Shown one piece after another: positions 1 through 9,361 of a DNA stretch of 48,233 bases (position 1 is its first letter; each line of letters starts with the position of its first letter). The position numbers and the translations under genes are program-made. Location of the stretch: positions 1 to 48,233 of the forward strand of contig NZ_JAEMNU010000147.1 in assembly GCF_016461825.1 (NCBI RefSeq), written 5' to 3'. The notes under the pieces were generated by a model. That model saw only the letters and a list, made by a program, of their open reading frames with translations, was not told the origin of the DNA and did no database searches. The stretch comes from Rugamonas violacea. Lineage in GTDB: Bacteria; Pseudomonadota; Gammaproteobacteria; Burkholderiales; Burkholderiaceae_D.

Positions 1-633
1 GGCGATGCCGCTGCTGGCACCGGTGGCCGCGCCGCCGCTGCCGCCGTTGCCGCCGGTCGAGCCGCCAACCGTGGGCGCGCCGTTGCTGGCGCTGCCGTTG
101 GTGGCGGTGCCACCCATGCCGCCGCCGGCGCCGGCGCCACCGCTGGCGCCCGCCCCGGCGCCGCCGCTGGCGCTAGTGTTGCCGCCGGTGCCGGCACCGC
201 CGCTGCCGGCCGCCGCCGCGCCGCCGGTCAGGTTGCCGCTGTTGCTGGCGTTGTTGCCGATGTCATGCACGGTGTTGCCGCTGACGGTGCCCGTCAGCGA
301 ACTGGTCGCCGTCGCCGTCGATGTGTTGAAGGAATTGGCGATGCTCGATGTCGCCGTGGCGCCATTGTTGGCGCCCGCCGCACCCTGGGCACTGGCGGCG
401 GCGTCGCCGCTGCTGTTGTTGTTATTGTTCTTGTTGCTGCTGTCGTTGTTGCGGTTGCTGCTGTTGTCGTTGTTACGGTTGGTGCTGCTGTCCTGCAACG
501 AAAGGGAATTATCGCTGGCATGCGCGCCCATGCCCGACTGCGTCGTGGCGGTGGTCGGGGGCGTCGTGGTCTGCGCATAGGCGCCGGCACTGAACGCCAA
601 GGCGATCGCCGTGGCTAACAAAGTTCTTTTCAT
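1..633 (-). CDS. Secreted Asn/Ser/Gly-rich low-complexity protein (partial, 3' end outside window)
   Basis: Read by hand on the minus strand from the ATG at 633-631; the frame stays open to base 1, so the C terminus is missing (211 codons seen). It begins with a clear Sec signal peptide (MKRTLLATAIALAFSAGAYA, then QTTT). After that come a Thr/Pro stretch, an Asn/Ser-rich tract encoded by AAC/AGC codons (about residues 50-75), an Ala/Thr/Ser region, and then a long Gly/Ala/Ser/Asn region of GGAG-like repeats. No enzyme domain is visible. A good ribosome site (GGAG, 6 nt upstream) supports the start. The composition suggests an exported structural, matrix or adhesin-like protein; that is inference. 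It lies downstream of a sigma-54 type promoter (711-725) and beside a sigma-54 activator gene. The plus-strand open frame over the same DNA is only the reverse of the repetitive codons. Confidence 0.72.
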   Translation of the reverse strand, partial: MKRTLLATAIALAFSAGAYAQTTTPPTTATTQSGMGAHASDNSLSLQDSSTNRNNDNSSNRNNDSSNKNNNNNSSGDAAASAQGAAGANNGATATSSIANSFNTSTATATSSLTGTVSGNTVHDIGNNASNSGNLTGGAAAAGSGGAGTGGNTSASGGAGAGASGGAGAGGGMGGTATNGSASNGAPTVGGSTGGNGGSGGAATGASSGIA

Positions 634-710
634 AGCTGCTCCTGCTTGCGTGGGTTAAACAAAGAAATGGCTTGCGCCGGGGGGCCGAACTCCCGACCCA
701 CGCCTCCTCC

Positions 711-725
711 GCAAAGTTGATGCCA
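711..725 (-). promoter_or_regulatory. Sigma-54 (-24/-12) promoter for the low-complexity secreted protein
   Basis: On the minus strand the bases read TGGCATCAACTTTGC. This matches the RpoN consensus TGGCAC-N5-TTGC except for T in place of C at the sixth base, with the GG and GC dinucleotides at the correct spacing. Transcription would start near 700, leaving a leader of about 65 nt before the ATG at 633. The neighbouring gene (1019-2383) encodes a sigma-54 activator, which strengthens the call. Confidence 0.65.
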
Positions 726-822
726 CCGTCCACAACAGAGCGCTAAGCCATTGATACTCAACGATATATCCGCGCCGGCGCGGGCCGCCACGGACGCCGG
801 CCGGGCCGCGTCGACGCCTTTC

Positions 823-838
823 GTCACGCTCCTGTGAC
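823..838. promoter_or_regulatory. Possible activator (enhancer) site, inverted repeat GTCAC-N6-GTGAC
   Basis: A perfect 5-bp inverted repeat with a 6-bp spacer lies about 100 bp upstream of the -24 element at 723-724. That is the usual distance for a bacterial enhancer-binding protein. Assigning it to the adjacent VpsR-like regulator rests only on position. Confidence 0.3.
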
Positions 839-1018
839 ACGCCGGCCGCTTGCGCCGCGCGCCGCAACCGCCGCCGCGCGCCGCGCCGCCCCCGCCAACG
901 CCCGTGCCCGCCCCGCCGGCCGGCGCCGAATTCCACACACGCAAGCTGTCACTGAAATGAGATCGGCCGCGGGCAAGACCAAGCAAAGCCAGGCAAAGCC
1001 AGGCAAGCGCCGCCGCGC

Positions 1019-2383
1019 TCAGGACTGGCCGACGCGCGACGGCGCCACCATGCCGTGCTTGGCCAGCAGGCGATACAGCGTCATGCGCGAAATGCCCAGG
1101 TCGCGCGCCGCCACGGTGATGTTGCGCCCGGCGCGCAACAGGCTGGCGTCGATGGCGTCGCGCTCGGCGCGGATGCGGGCCTGGTCCAGCGCCGCGTTGT
1201 CGGCCGGCGCGCCGGCGCCGGCGTTGTCGAGGCCGAGGTCGCGCGGCGCGATCAAGCGGCCGTCGGCCATCACCATCGCCCGCCGCACCCGGTTGATCAG
1301 CTCGCGCACATTGCCCGGCCAGTCGTGCGCGCGGATCGCCTGCAGCGCCTTGGCGCTGAAGCCCTTGAGGCGCGGCGCCCGCTCGGCGGCGTAGGTGTGG
1401 AAGAAATGCTCGGCCAGCGCCTCCAGGTCGTCGCGCCGCTGGCGCAACGCCGGCACGTCCAGCGCCAGCACGTTGAGCCGGTAATACAAGTCCTCGCGAA
1501 AACTGCCGCGCTCGACCGCCCGTTGCAGGTTGACGTGGGAGGCGGCGATCACCCGCACGTCGACGCTGATGCTTTGCGTCGAGCCGAGCCGGTAGATGGT
1601 CTTCTCCTGTAGAAAGCGCAGCAGATTGGCCTGCAGCTCCAGCGGCAGGTCGCCTATTTCGTCGAGAAAGACCGAGCCGCCGGCCGCCGCCTCGATCAGG
1701 CCGCGCTTGTCGCGCGCCGCGCCGGTGAAGGCGCCGCGCTGGTGGCCGAACAGCTCGGACTGGATCAAGCCGGCCGGCATGGCGCCGCAGTTGATCGGCA
1801 CGAAGGGACCGTCGGCGCGCGCCGACTGGGCGTGCACCGCCTGCGCCACCAGCTCCTTGCCGCTGCCGCTCTCGCCCCAAATCAGCACCGGCGCGCTGGC
1901 GCCCGCCACCTTGGCGATCTGCCGCCGCAGCGTGGCCACCGCCTCGCTGCGGCCGGTCAGCGGGCTGGCGCGCAAGGCCGCCGGCAGCGCCGCGCAGGCG
2001 GCCTCGACCCGCAGGCTGGCCAGGCCGTGGGCGTGCCCCAGCGTGTGGCGCAGGCGGGCGACGTCGAGCGGCCGGGTGTGGAAGTCGGCGCAGTGCTCGA
2101 ACACCAGTTGCCGCCAGGCGGGCGTTTGCAAGGTCGACGCGTCGAGCACGGCGATCCAGTGTTGCCGCCAATGTTCGCGCAGAAACTGTTCGAGCTCGCC
2201 GTCGACCTGGCGCTGCGGCCCGACCAGCAGCAATCCCAAGGCATAGGGATGCGAGCGCAGCAGGCGACGCGCCTCCACCAAGCCGGCCGCCCTGCCCACC
2301 TCCCACCCCTCGACCACCGCCCCACCTTCCTCCCAAAAATTGTCACCACCCAAGGCCACGCACATTATTGTTCTTGCTGTCAT
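1019..2383 (-). CDS. Sigma-54-dependent Fis-family transcriptional activator (VpsR-like)
   Basis: A bacterial enhancer-binding protein of about 454 aa. The N-terminal ~135 residues form a regulatory domain of the VpsR/FleQ kind, without an evident phosphoacceptor pocket. The AAA+ domain follows, with Walker A GESGSGKE, the sigma-54 contact loop GAFTGA (intact), Walker B GGSVFLDEIGDL and an arginine-finger region (REDLYYRLNV). The C terminus is a Fis-type helix-turn-helix (ITVAARDLGISRMTLYRLL). The intact GAFTGA loop predicts real activation of RpoN promoters. The ATG at 2383 was chosen; a GTG at 2398 and an ATG at 2365 are in frame. The gene points toward the secreted low-complexity protein, which has an RpoN promoter, so that gene is its most obvious target. 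VpsR-like regulators in related bacteria control exopolysaccharide or biofilm genes, but no polysaccharide genes are visible here. Confidence 0.88.
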   Translation of the reverse strand: MTARTIMCVALGGDNFWEEGGAVVEGWEVGRAAGLVEARRLLRSHPYALGLLLVGPQRQVDGELEQFLREHWRQHWIAVLDASTLQTPAWRQLVFEHCADFHTRPLDVARLRHTLGHAHGLASLRVEAACAALPAALRASPLTGRSEAVATLRRQIAKVAGASAPVLIWGESGSGKELVAQAVHAQSARADGPFVPINCGAMPAGLIQSELFGHQRGAFTGAARDKRGLIEAAAGGSVFLDEIGDLPLELQANLLRFLQEKTIYRLGSTQSISVDVRVIAASHVNLQRAVERGSFREDLYYRLNVLALDVPALRQRRDDLEALAEHFFHTYAAERAPRLKGFSAKALQAIRAHDWPGNVRELINRVRRAMVMADGRLIAPRDLGLDNAGAGAPADNAALDQARIRAERDAIDASLLRAGRNITVAARDLGISRMTLYRLLAKHGMVAPSRVGQS

Positions 2384-2507
2384 GCAGATCCCGATCACGT
2401 TAGCCGCCGTACAGGCACAGGCGGCACAAATGCCATGAGCTGTTTGACAAGAAACACGCGAAATGGTTCCGTCCGCCGGCGCCGGCGCCGGCGGCGGCAG
2501 GTAAAGC

Positions 2508-2536
2508 TTGCTGGGTCTGGTAGCGCAATATAGAAT
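2508..2536 (+). promoter_or_regulatory. Sigma-70 type promoter for the PlsC-like gene
   Basis: TTGCTG (2508-2513) and TAGAAT (2531-2536) are separated by exactly 17 bp. Transcription would start near 2543, about 80 nt before the ATG at 2625. A very GC-rich self-complementary stretch lies just upstream (about 2474-2500). Confidence 0.45.
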
Positions 2537-2624
2537 GCCTGCGCGGAATTTTTTGACGAGGTAAATGCCGGCCTGTCAATCGTGACAATAAAACAATATC
2601 AAAGACCACAGGACTGGGGAAGCC

Positions 2625-3245
2625 ATGAGCAAATACCAATTAAGAGCGCAAGACTTGCCGACCTGGGGCCAGCGCGCCGCGCTGCGCGTGCTGGGCCTGT
2701 TCGGCTGGCGCCTGCTGTACCGGCCCATGCCCGGTCCGCGCGGCATCTGCGTGATCTACCCGCACACCTCGAACTGGGACTTCATGATCGGCCTGTTCGG
2801 CAAGTTCGCGCTCAAGCTGCCCTTCCGCTGGCTGGCCAAGGACTCGCTGTTCAAGACCCCGCTGGGCGGCTGGTTCCGCAAGATGGGCGGCGAGCCGGTC
2901 GAACGCGGCACGCCGAGCGGCACCATCCGCACCCAGGCGGCGCGCATGAACGCGGCCGACTGGTACTGGGTCGGCATCACCCCCGAAGGCACGCGCGGCT
3001 ACCGGCCGAACTGGAAGAGCGGCTTCTACCACCTGGCACTGGAGGCCAAGGTGCCGCTGGTGCTGGTGTATATCGACTACCCGAACAAGACGCTGGGACT
3101 GGTCGACCACGTCCATCTGACGGGCGACCAGGAGACCGACCTGGCCGCCATCCGCGCCGGCTTCGACGGCCACCTCGGCCTGTATCCGGCGAAGGCGGCG
3201 CCGATCATCCTGTCCGAGCGGCGCAGCGACGAGCGGCCCTCCTGA
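2625..3245 (+). CDS. PlsC-like 1-acyl-sn-glycerol-3-phosphate acyltransferase family protein
   Basis: A protein of 206 aa. It carries the HX4D catalytic motif as HTSNWD (about residue 46), here in the variant context YPHTSNWDFM rather than the classical NHxSxxD. The second acyltransferase motif is PEGTR (about residue 120). The family transfers acyl chains to lysophospholipid-type acceptors at the inner membrane. This short form with HTSNWD is a divergent subgroup whose acceptor is not certain. The start is the ATG preceded by GGGGA. It stands alone, divergent from the sigma-54 activator and convergent with the end of the urease operon. Confidence 0.85.
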   Translation: MSKYQLRAQDLPTWGQRAALRVLGLFGWRLLYRPMPGPRGICVIYPHTSNWDFMIGLFGKFALKLPFRWLAKDSLFKTPLGGWFRKMGGEPVERGTPSGTIRTQAARMNAADWYWVGITPEGTRGYRPNWKSGFYHLALEAKVPLVLVYIDYPNKTLGLVDHVHLTGDQETDLAAIRAGFDGHLGLYPAKAAPIILSERRSDERPS

Positions 3246-3269
3246 GCATGCCGCCGCGCGCCGACTAAG

Positions 3270-3820
3270 CTACACGTTCGCCACCAGCAGCAAGCCCAGG
3301 GCGGCGATCAGCGCGCCGGACAGCTTGGTCAGGCGCGCCGGGCCGACCCGGCCCAGCGCCCGCCCCGCCAGGATCAGCAGCGCGCTGGCCGCCAGCAGTC
3401 CCATCGCGGCCGCCGCCTGCGGCAGCTCGCGGCCGTGGGCGTTGCCATGCAAGAAGGCGAACAGCCCCACCAAGGCCGCGCCGGCCGCCGCCGGCAGCCG
3501 CACCGCCACCGCGATCAAGCCGCCCAGCAAGGCCACCGTCAAGGCGATGCCCAGTTCCAGGCCGGGAATCGCCAGCCCCGCCACCCCGCTCAACACGCCC
3601 AGCAGCATCGTGCCGAGGAAGATCGGCGGCAGCGCCTGCGCGTTCGGCTGGCGCACGCTCCAGATGCCCACCGCCAGCATCGCCAGCAGATGGTCGGCGC
3701 CGCTGAACGGATGGGCGAAACCGTCGACGAAGCCATGGCCGTGCGGCGCCGCCCCGGAATGGGCCAGCGCCGGCAGACAAAGCAGCGCCAGCGCGCCGGT
3801 CAACAGGATTTTTCGGTGTT

Positions 3821-3824
<4 letters not shown>
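3270..3824 (-). CDS. hupE: HupE/UreJ family nickel permease
   Basis: A protein of 184 aa with a signal-like first helix (KILLTGALALLCLPALA), then the family signature HPFSGADHLLAMLAVG (about residues 38-53). Several more membrane helices and the second histidine motif LHGNAHG (about 124-130) follow. HupE/UreJ proteins bring nickel into the cell for urease or hydrogenase. The start codon overlaps the ureG stop (ATGA, 3821-3824), so it is translationally coupled as the last gene of the urease operon. Its place there makes urease nickel supply the likely role. Confidence 0.93.
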
Positions 3825-4468
<644 letters not shown>

Positions 4469-4509
4469 GGTGTTCTCGCAGTCTTCAAAAGTTGGAATCG
4501 AATGTGGAC

Positions 4510-5190
4510 CTAGGACCGATACAAACGGCTGTATTGCACCTCGTGCTGCATCGACAACAGCGACAGACCCGGCGCCCAGCTGGACAGGTCGTCGTCGGCG
4601 ACGTTCCGCGCGTAACGCGCCGCCGCCTCCAACTCGGGCCGCAGCGACAACAGCAAACGCTGCCCCGCCACCTGCCCCAGCGGCACCGACTTGACGCACA
4701 CCAGCACCTGGTTCTCGGCCCAGGCGAACAGCATCGCCAGCAACGCCGCCTCGTGCGGGATGGCCAGCGCGTCGACCGCGCAGGCGAAGGCGGCCGGCAG
4801 CGACACCTCGGCCTCGCGCTGCAGCAGCGCCAGCGCCGCCGCGTCCACCACGCCCAGTTCGGCGATCAGGCGGCTCAGCGAAAAGCCCATCTGTATCGTC
4901 TCGGCGCGCAATTCGGCGCTGTCGCGCGAGGCGATGAAGCGCTCGCTCCACTCGGCCACGGCGGCGCCGTCGCGCGCCGCGAAGGCGCGCATCAGGCGCC
5001 AGCACAGCGGCGCCTCCCACTGCGCCACCACCTCGTGCAGATGGCGCACGATCCAGCGCCGCGCGCCGTCGGCGTCGCCGACCATGCCGTTCTCCAGCGC
5101 CGTCTCAAGTCCCTGCGAATAGCTGTAGGCGCCAATCGGCAAGGCCGGACTGGCCAACTGCAGCAGGTTCAGCAGCGCGGCGGCCTGCAT
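4510..5190 (-). CDS. ureF: Urease accessory protein UreF
   Basis: A protein of 226 aa, typical for UreF, the activator and gatekeeper of the UreG GTPase in the UreD-UreF-UreG complex. The conserved N-terminal segment SPALPIGAYSYSQGLE (about residues 14-29) and the helical PLGQVAGQRLL region near the C terminus are present. The ureE TGA and this ATG share one base (TGATG, 5192-5188). A GTG at 5193 is an alternative start one codon upstream. Coupled translation with ureE is likely. Confidence 0.96.
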   Translation of the reverse strand: MQAAALLNLLQLASPALPIGAYSYSQGLETALENGMVGDADGARRWIVRHLHEVVAQWEAPLCWRLMRAFAARDGAAVAEWSERFIASRDSAELRAETIQMGFSLSRLIAELGVVDAAALALLQREAEVSLPAAFACAVDALAIPHEAALLAMLFAWAENQVLVCVKSVPLGQVAGQRLLLSLRPELEAAARYARNVADDDLSSWAPGLSLLSMQHEVQYSRLYRS

Positions 5191-5705
5191 CACGCCGCGT
5201 CGCCGGGACGGTGGATGCGCTGGCGCAGCGGGATCGGCGCCAGCGGATGGTGGCCGTCATGGTCGCCGTGGTGGCCGTGGCCGCCGCCGTAAGCGCCGGA
5301 CTCCGGCTCGAAGGCGGCCGCCTCCTCCTCGACGCGCGCGCCCAGACCGAGCAGCATCTCCCTCAGCACCGCGTCGGCGCGGATGCGCAGGAAGCCGTCG
5401 CCCACCTGCGCCTGCGTGTGCCGGTTCCCCAGGTGGAAGGCGCAGCGCAGCAGCGTGTGCGGGTCGGCGCAACTGACCTTGTAGGTCGGTTCGGCCGCCG
5501 CCACCACCTGGACCACGACGCGTTTGTCCTCGCCGGCCAGCAGGTCGCCGTCGCGCAGCACCGTGCCGCGCACGGTGAACACCGCCACCTCCTCGCCGGT
5601 GGAAAGGGTGGCGCGTAGGCGGCACTTCTCGCGCAGCTCGTAGGGCAGTACCAGTTGGGCGGCGATGCTCTGCGCCTGCTCGATTTTGCTATGTAGGGTC
5701 AGCAT
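5190..5705 (-). CDS. ureE: Urease accessory nickel metallochaperone UreE
   Basis: A protein of 171 aa. The core has the UreE signature HLGNRHTQAQV (about residues 92-102), whose histidine binds nickel at the dimer interface. The C-terminal tail is rich in Gly/His/Asp (GGGHGHHGDHDGHH), a nickel-binding extension seen in many UreE proteins. UreE delivers nickel to the UreDFG-apourease complex. It starts 29 bp after ureC ends and overlaps ureF by one base. Confidence 0.96.
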   Translation of the reverse strand: MLTLHSKIEQAQSIAAQLVLPYELREKCRLRATLSTGEEVAVFTVRGTVLRDGDLLAGEDKRVVVQVVAAAEPTYKVSCADPHTLLRCAFHLGNRHTQAQVGDGFLRIRADAVLREMLLGLGARVEEEAAAFEPESGAYGGGHGHHGDHDGHHPLAPIPLRQRIHRPGDAA

Positions 5706-5734
5706 GGTTTTCCTTGTGGTTGGGGTGGTCCGCG

Positions 5735-7435
<1,701 letters not shown>

Positions 7436-7436
7436 C

Positions 7437-7763
7437 TCAGTCCTTGGCTGGCGTCGCCCACAACGCGCCCATGACGGCGCCGTTGAAGCCGAAGATCTTC
7501 TGCTCGCCGGCCACCTTGACCAGCTCCACCGTGCGTTTCTGGCCCGGCTCGAAACGCACGGCGGTGCCGGCCGCGATGTTGAGCCGCATGCCATAGGCGC
7601 GCCAACGCTCGAAGGTCAGCGCCGGATTGACCTCGAAAAAATGGAAGTGCGAGCCGACCTGGATCGGCCGGTCGCCACGGTTCTCCACCGTGACGCTGCC
7701 GACCTCGCGGCCCGTGTTCAGGCCGATTTCGCCTTCTTCAAGAATGAATTCACCTGGGATCAT
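7437..7763 (-). CDS. ureB: Urease subunit beta
   Basis: A protein of 108 aa beginning MIPGEFILEEGEI, the usual UreB start. The core SHFHFFEVNPALTFER and GTAVRFEPGQKRTVELV are well conserved. It forms the (alpha-beta-gamma)3 urease trimer with UreC and UreA. A GGAG ribosome site lies 7 nt upstream. The 143 bp between it and ureA hold a strong palindromic repeat, which is unusual because these subunits are normally tightly spaced. Confidence 0.97.
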   Translation of the reverse strand: MIPGEFILEEGEIGLNTGREVGSVTVENRGDRPIQVGSHFHFFEVNPALTFERWRAYGMRLNIAAGTAVRFEPGQKRTVELVKVAGEQKIFGFNGAVMGALWATPAKD

Positions 7764-7832
7764 GCTGGGCTCCGTATAAACAATGTTTGCTGCTAGTGCC
7801 GTTAAATTGAGAAGACCCACCAGCCGGAATCT

Positions 7833-7862
7833 GGGGTCAGACCCCCTGGCGGGTCTGACCCC
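7833..7862. repeat. Dispersed palindromic repeat, copy 1 (inside the urease operon)
   Basis: Perfect 12-bp arms GGGGTCAGACCC and GGGTCTGACCCC with a 6-bp loop. The same arms occur at 27438-27464 and 29352-29378, each followed by a related tail (GGCTCT..GCC..TGGG). The repeat lies between ureA and ureB and would fold as a hairpin in the ure mRNA. No U-tract follows on the operon strand, so it is not a standard terminator. Confidence 0.9.
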
Positions 7863-7906
7863 GGCTCTTCGCCTTGGGGTGATTTTTACAGCCGCCGACA
7901 CTCGCC

Positions 7907-8209
7907 TCAAGGAATGGGATGGTGGACGGTCACCAGCTTGCTGCCGTCCGGGAAGGTGGCCTCGACCTGGATGTCCGGGATCATCTCGGCGATGCCGTCC
8001 ATGACATCGGCGCGGCTGAGGATCTTGGCGCCGGCCGACATCAACTCGGCCACCGTCTTGCCGTCGCGCGCGCCCTCCATGATGGCCGCGCTGATCAGCG
8101 CCACCGCCTCCGGATAATTCAGCTTCAGCCCGCGCGCCAGCCGGCGCTCGGCCAGCAAGCCGGCGGTGAAGATCAACAGCTTGTCTTTTTCTCTGGGTGT
8201 CAGGTCCAT
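7907..8209 (-). CDS. ureA: Urease subunit gamma
   Basis: A protein of 100 aa, the normal length, with the family start MDLTPREKDKLLIFTAGLLAERR. It also has the conserved core LKLNYPEAVALISAAIMEGARDG and the end DGSKLVTVHHPI. It is a structural subunit of the urease trimer. It follows ureD by 12 bp. The downstream gap to ureB carries the palindromic repeat. Confidence 0.98.
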   Translation of the reverse strand: MDLTPREKDKLLIFTAGLLAERRLARGLKLNYPEAVALISAAIMEGARDGKTVAELMSAGAKILSRADVMDGIAEMIPDIQVEATFPDGSKLVTVHHPIP

Positions 8210-8221
8210 GGGGCGTCCAAT

Positions 8222-9082
8222 TCAGGTGTGCCAGATGCGCGGCACCACGGCCACGCGCTCCAGCAGATGCGGGCGCAAACGGCGCCACACGGCGAGCATG
8301 ATGTGGCGCGCCAGTTCGCTGTCGTCGCCCAGATGGCGCGCCACCAGCACGCCCTTGGCCTGGCTGACGCCGACGTTGACGGCGCCGGCGAGGGCGCCAA
8401 GGTCGTCGCGCAGCTCGCCCAGCAGCGCGGCGGGCAGCGGCTTGCCGGCGGCGATCAGGGTGGCGCACACCGACGCGCCCCGCATGCCCAGCGGACTATC
8501 CAGCCGGCCGCCCAGCAGCACGCCCTGCTCCCACCAGATCAATTTCCCGCCGCGGCGGATCTGGCTGCGCTGGCTGATCCGGCCGGCGCCGAACGCCTCG
8601 CCGGACGCGCGCCGTCCCATGCACAGGATCTCGCCGCCGATGTAGCTGGCGTCGGCCGCCAGCGCGACGTGCTGCTCCAACGCGACGTCGGCGTGGTCGA
8701 AGAAGATGGTTTCCTGCGGCAGCCATTCGAGCGACGCGGCGGCGCCGACAAGCAGCCGCACATCCTGCCGCGAGCGCTTGCCGTTGGCCTTGTACCACTT
8801 GGCCGCGCCCGGGGTGGTGAGCAGCGCGTGCGCCTGGGCGCCGACCTCGGCGCGGATCGCCAGCTGGTCGCCGCCGACCACGCCGCCGGGCGGATGGACC
8901 ACGATGGCGTGGCACACCGCGCCGCCCTCCGGATACAGCGCCTTCTGCACACGCAGCGGGCCCAGATGGCGATTGTCGACCAGCCGCGTGGTGCCGCCAT
9001 CGTCGGCGAAACGCAGCGCGAGGCTGGCCCGCCAAGCGCCGGGGCTGGCGGGATGTTCTTGGCTGGACAGGCAATCGGGCAT
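8222..9082 (-). CDS. ureD: Urease accessory protein UreD
   Basis: A protein of 286 aa that binds apourease and receives UreF and UreG for nickel insertion. Conserved segments are LRVQKALYPEG, HPPGGVVGGDQL and the TPGAAKWYK region, with the C-terminal LGDDSE and RPHLLER parts. The start is set by the promoter: a consensus sigma-54 site at 9121-9135 places transcription near 9109, so the upstream in-frame ATG at 9154 would not be transcribed. The ATG at 9082 (MPDCLSSQEHPASPGAW) fits the family N terminus. It is the first gene of the operon. Confidence 0.94.
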   Translation of the reverse strand: MPDCLSSQEHPASPGAWRASLALRFADDGGTTRLVDNRHLGPLRVQKALYPEGGAVCHAIVVHPPGGVVGGDQLAIRAEVGAQAHALLTTPGAAKWYKANGKRSRQDVRLLVGAAASLEWLPQETIFFDHADVALEQHVALAADASYIGGEILCMGRRASGEAFGAGRISQRSQIRRGGKLIWWEQGVLLGGRLDSPLGMRGASVCATLIAAGKPLPAALLGELRDDLGALAGAVNVGVSQAKGVLVARHLGDDSELARHIMLAVWRRLRPHLLERVAVVPRIWHT

Positions 9083-9120
9083 GGTGGCTTTGCAATGGAT
9101 AACGCTAAGCACCAGCACGA

Positions 9121-9135
9121 GCAAGTTGCGTGCCA
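9121..9135 (-). promoter_or_regulatory. Sigma-54 promoter of the urease operon
   Basis: The minus strand reads TGGCACGCAACTTGC, a full match to the RpoN consensus TGGCACG-N4-TTGC. Transcription is expected about 12 bp past the GC, near 9109, giving a leader of about 27 nt before the ureD ATG (9082). An NtrC-type operator lies about 60 bp upstream. Confidence 0.85.
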
Positions 9136-9193
9136 GTCGTGGCGTTGAATTCATTGCTCGCCTTTCAAGGGATTTGCACCAATCCGAGTTGCA

Positions 9194-9210
9194 CGCACTG
9201 AAATGGTGCA
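9194..9210. promoter_or_regulatory. NtrC-type operator upstream of the urease promoter
   Basis: CGCACT-GAAAT-GGTGCA has the layout of NtrC sites (TGCACC-N5-GGTGCA, as upstream of enteric glnA), differing at the outer base and at the sixth base of the left arm. An extra half site TTTGCACC lies at 9173-9180. The distance to the -24/-12 promoter suits NtrC activation under nitrogen limitation. Confidence 0.65.
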
Positions 9211-9361
9211 AATTCGGCCACCCGCCTATGGAACATGATCCTTAATACGGCACAAGGAAAGCGCTCGGCGGGGGGCTAGCATGAAAAACAATGCGCCAGC
9301 AATCCAAGGGCAGATTGAATCCTCAGCCAACCGCTAGAACACACCAGAAATGGAGCTGAAC

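Larger units (their letters stand above)
634..1018. other. Intergenic regulatory region between the secreted protein and the sigma-54 activator
   Basis: No convincing gene is seen in these 385 bases. The region holds the -24/-12 promoter at 711-725, a palindrome GTCAC-N6-GTGAC at 823-838 about 100 bp upstream of that promoter (a plausible enhancer site), and a 10-bp tandem repeat CAAAGCCAGG at 984-1003 just downstream of the activator's stop codon. The open frames crossing it are reverse-strand shadows with no family features. Confidence 0.5.

Noticed and set aside
5..580. A 191-residue Pro/Leu/Ala-rich open frame on the plus strand at the left edge
   Set aside because: It is the reverse complement of Gly/Ala/Ser/Asn repeat codons of the minus-strand secreted protein, which has a signal peptide, ribosome site and promoter.
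9083..9154. Longer UreD starting at the ATG at 9154
   Set aside because: It has an acceptable ribosome site, but the consensus sigma-54 promoter at 9121-9135 lies inside it and would start transcription downstream of that ATG; the extra residues are not UreD-like.
9281..9337. 18-codon open frame (MKNNAPAIQGQIESSANR) with a G-rich ribosome site upstream of the kelch-like gene
   Set aside because: Too short to judge, no leader-peptide features (no codon run, no attenuator hairpins) and no recognised family. Left as a possibility only.
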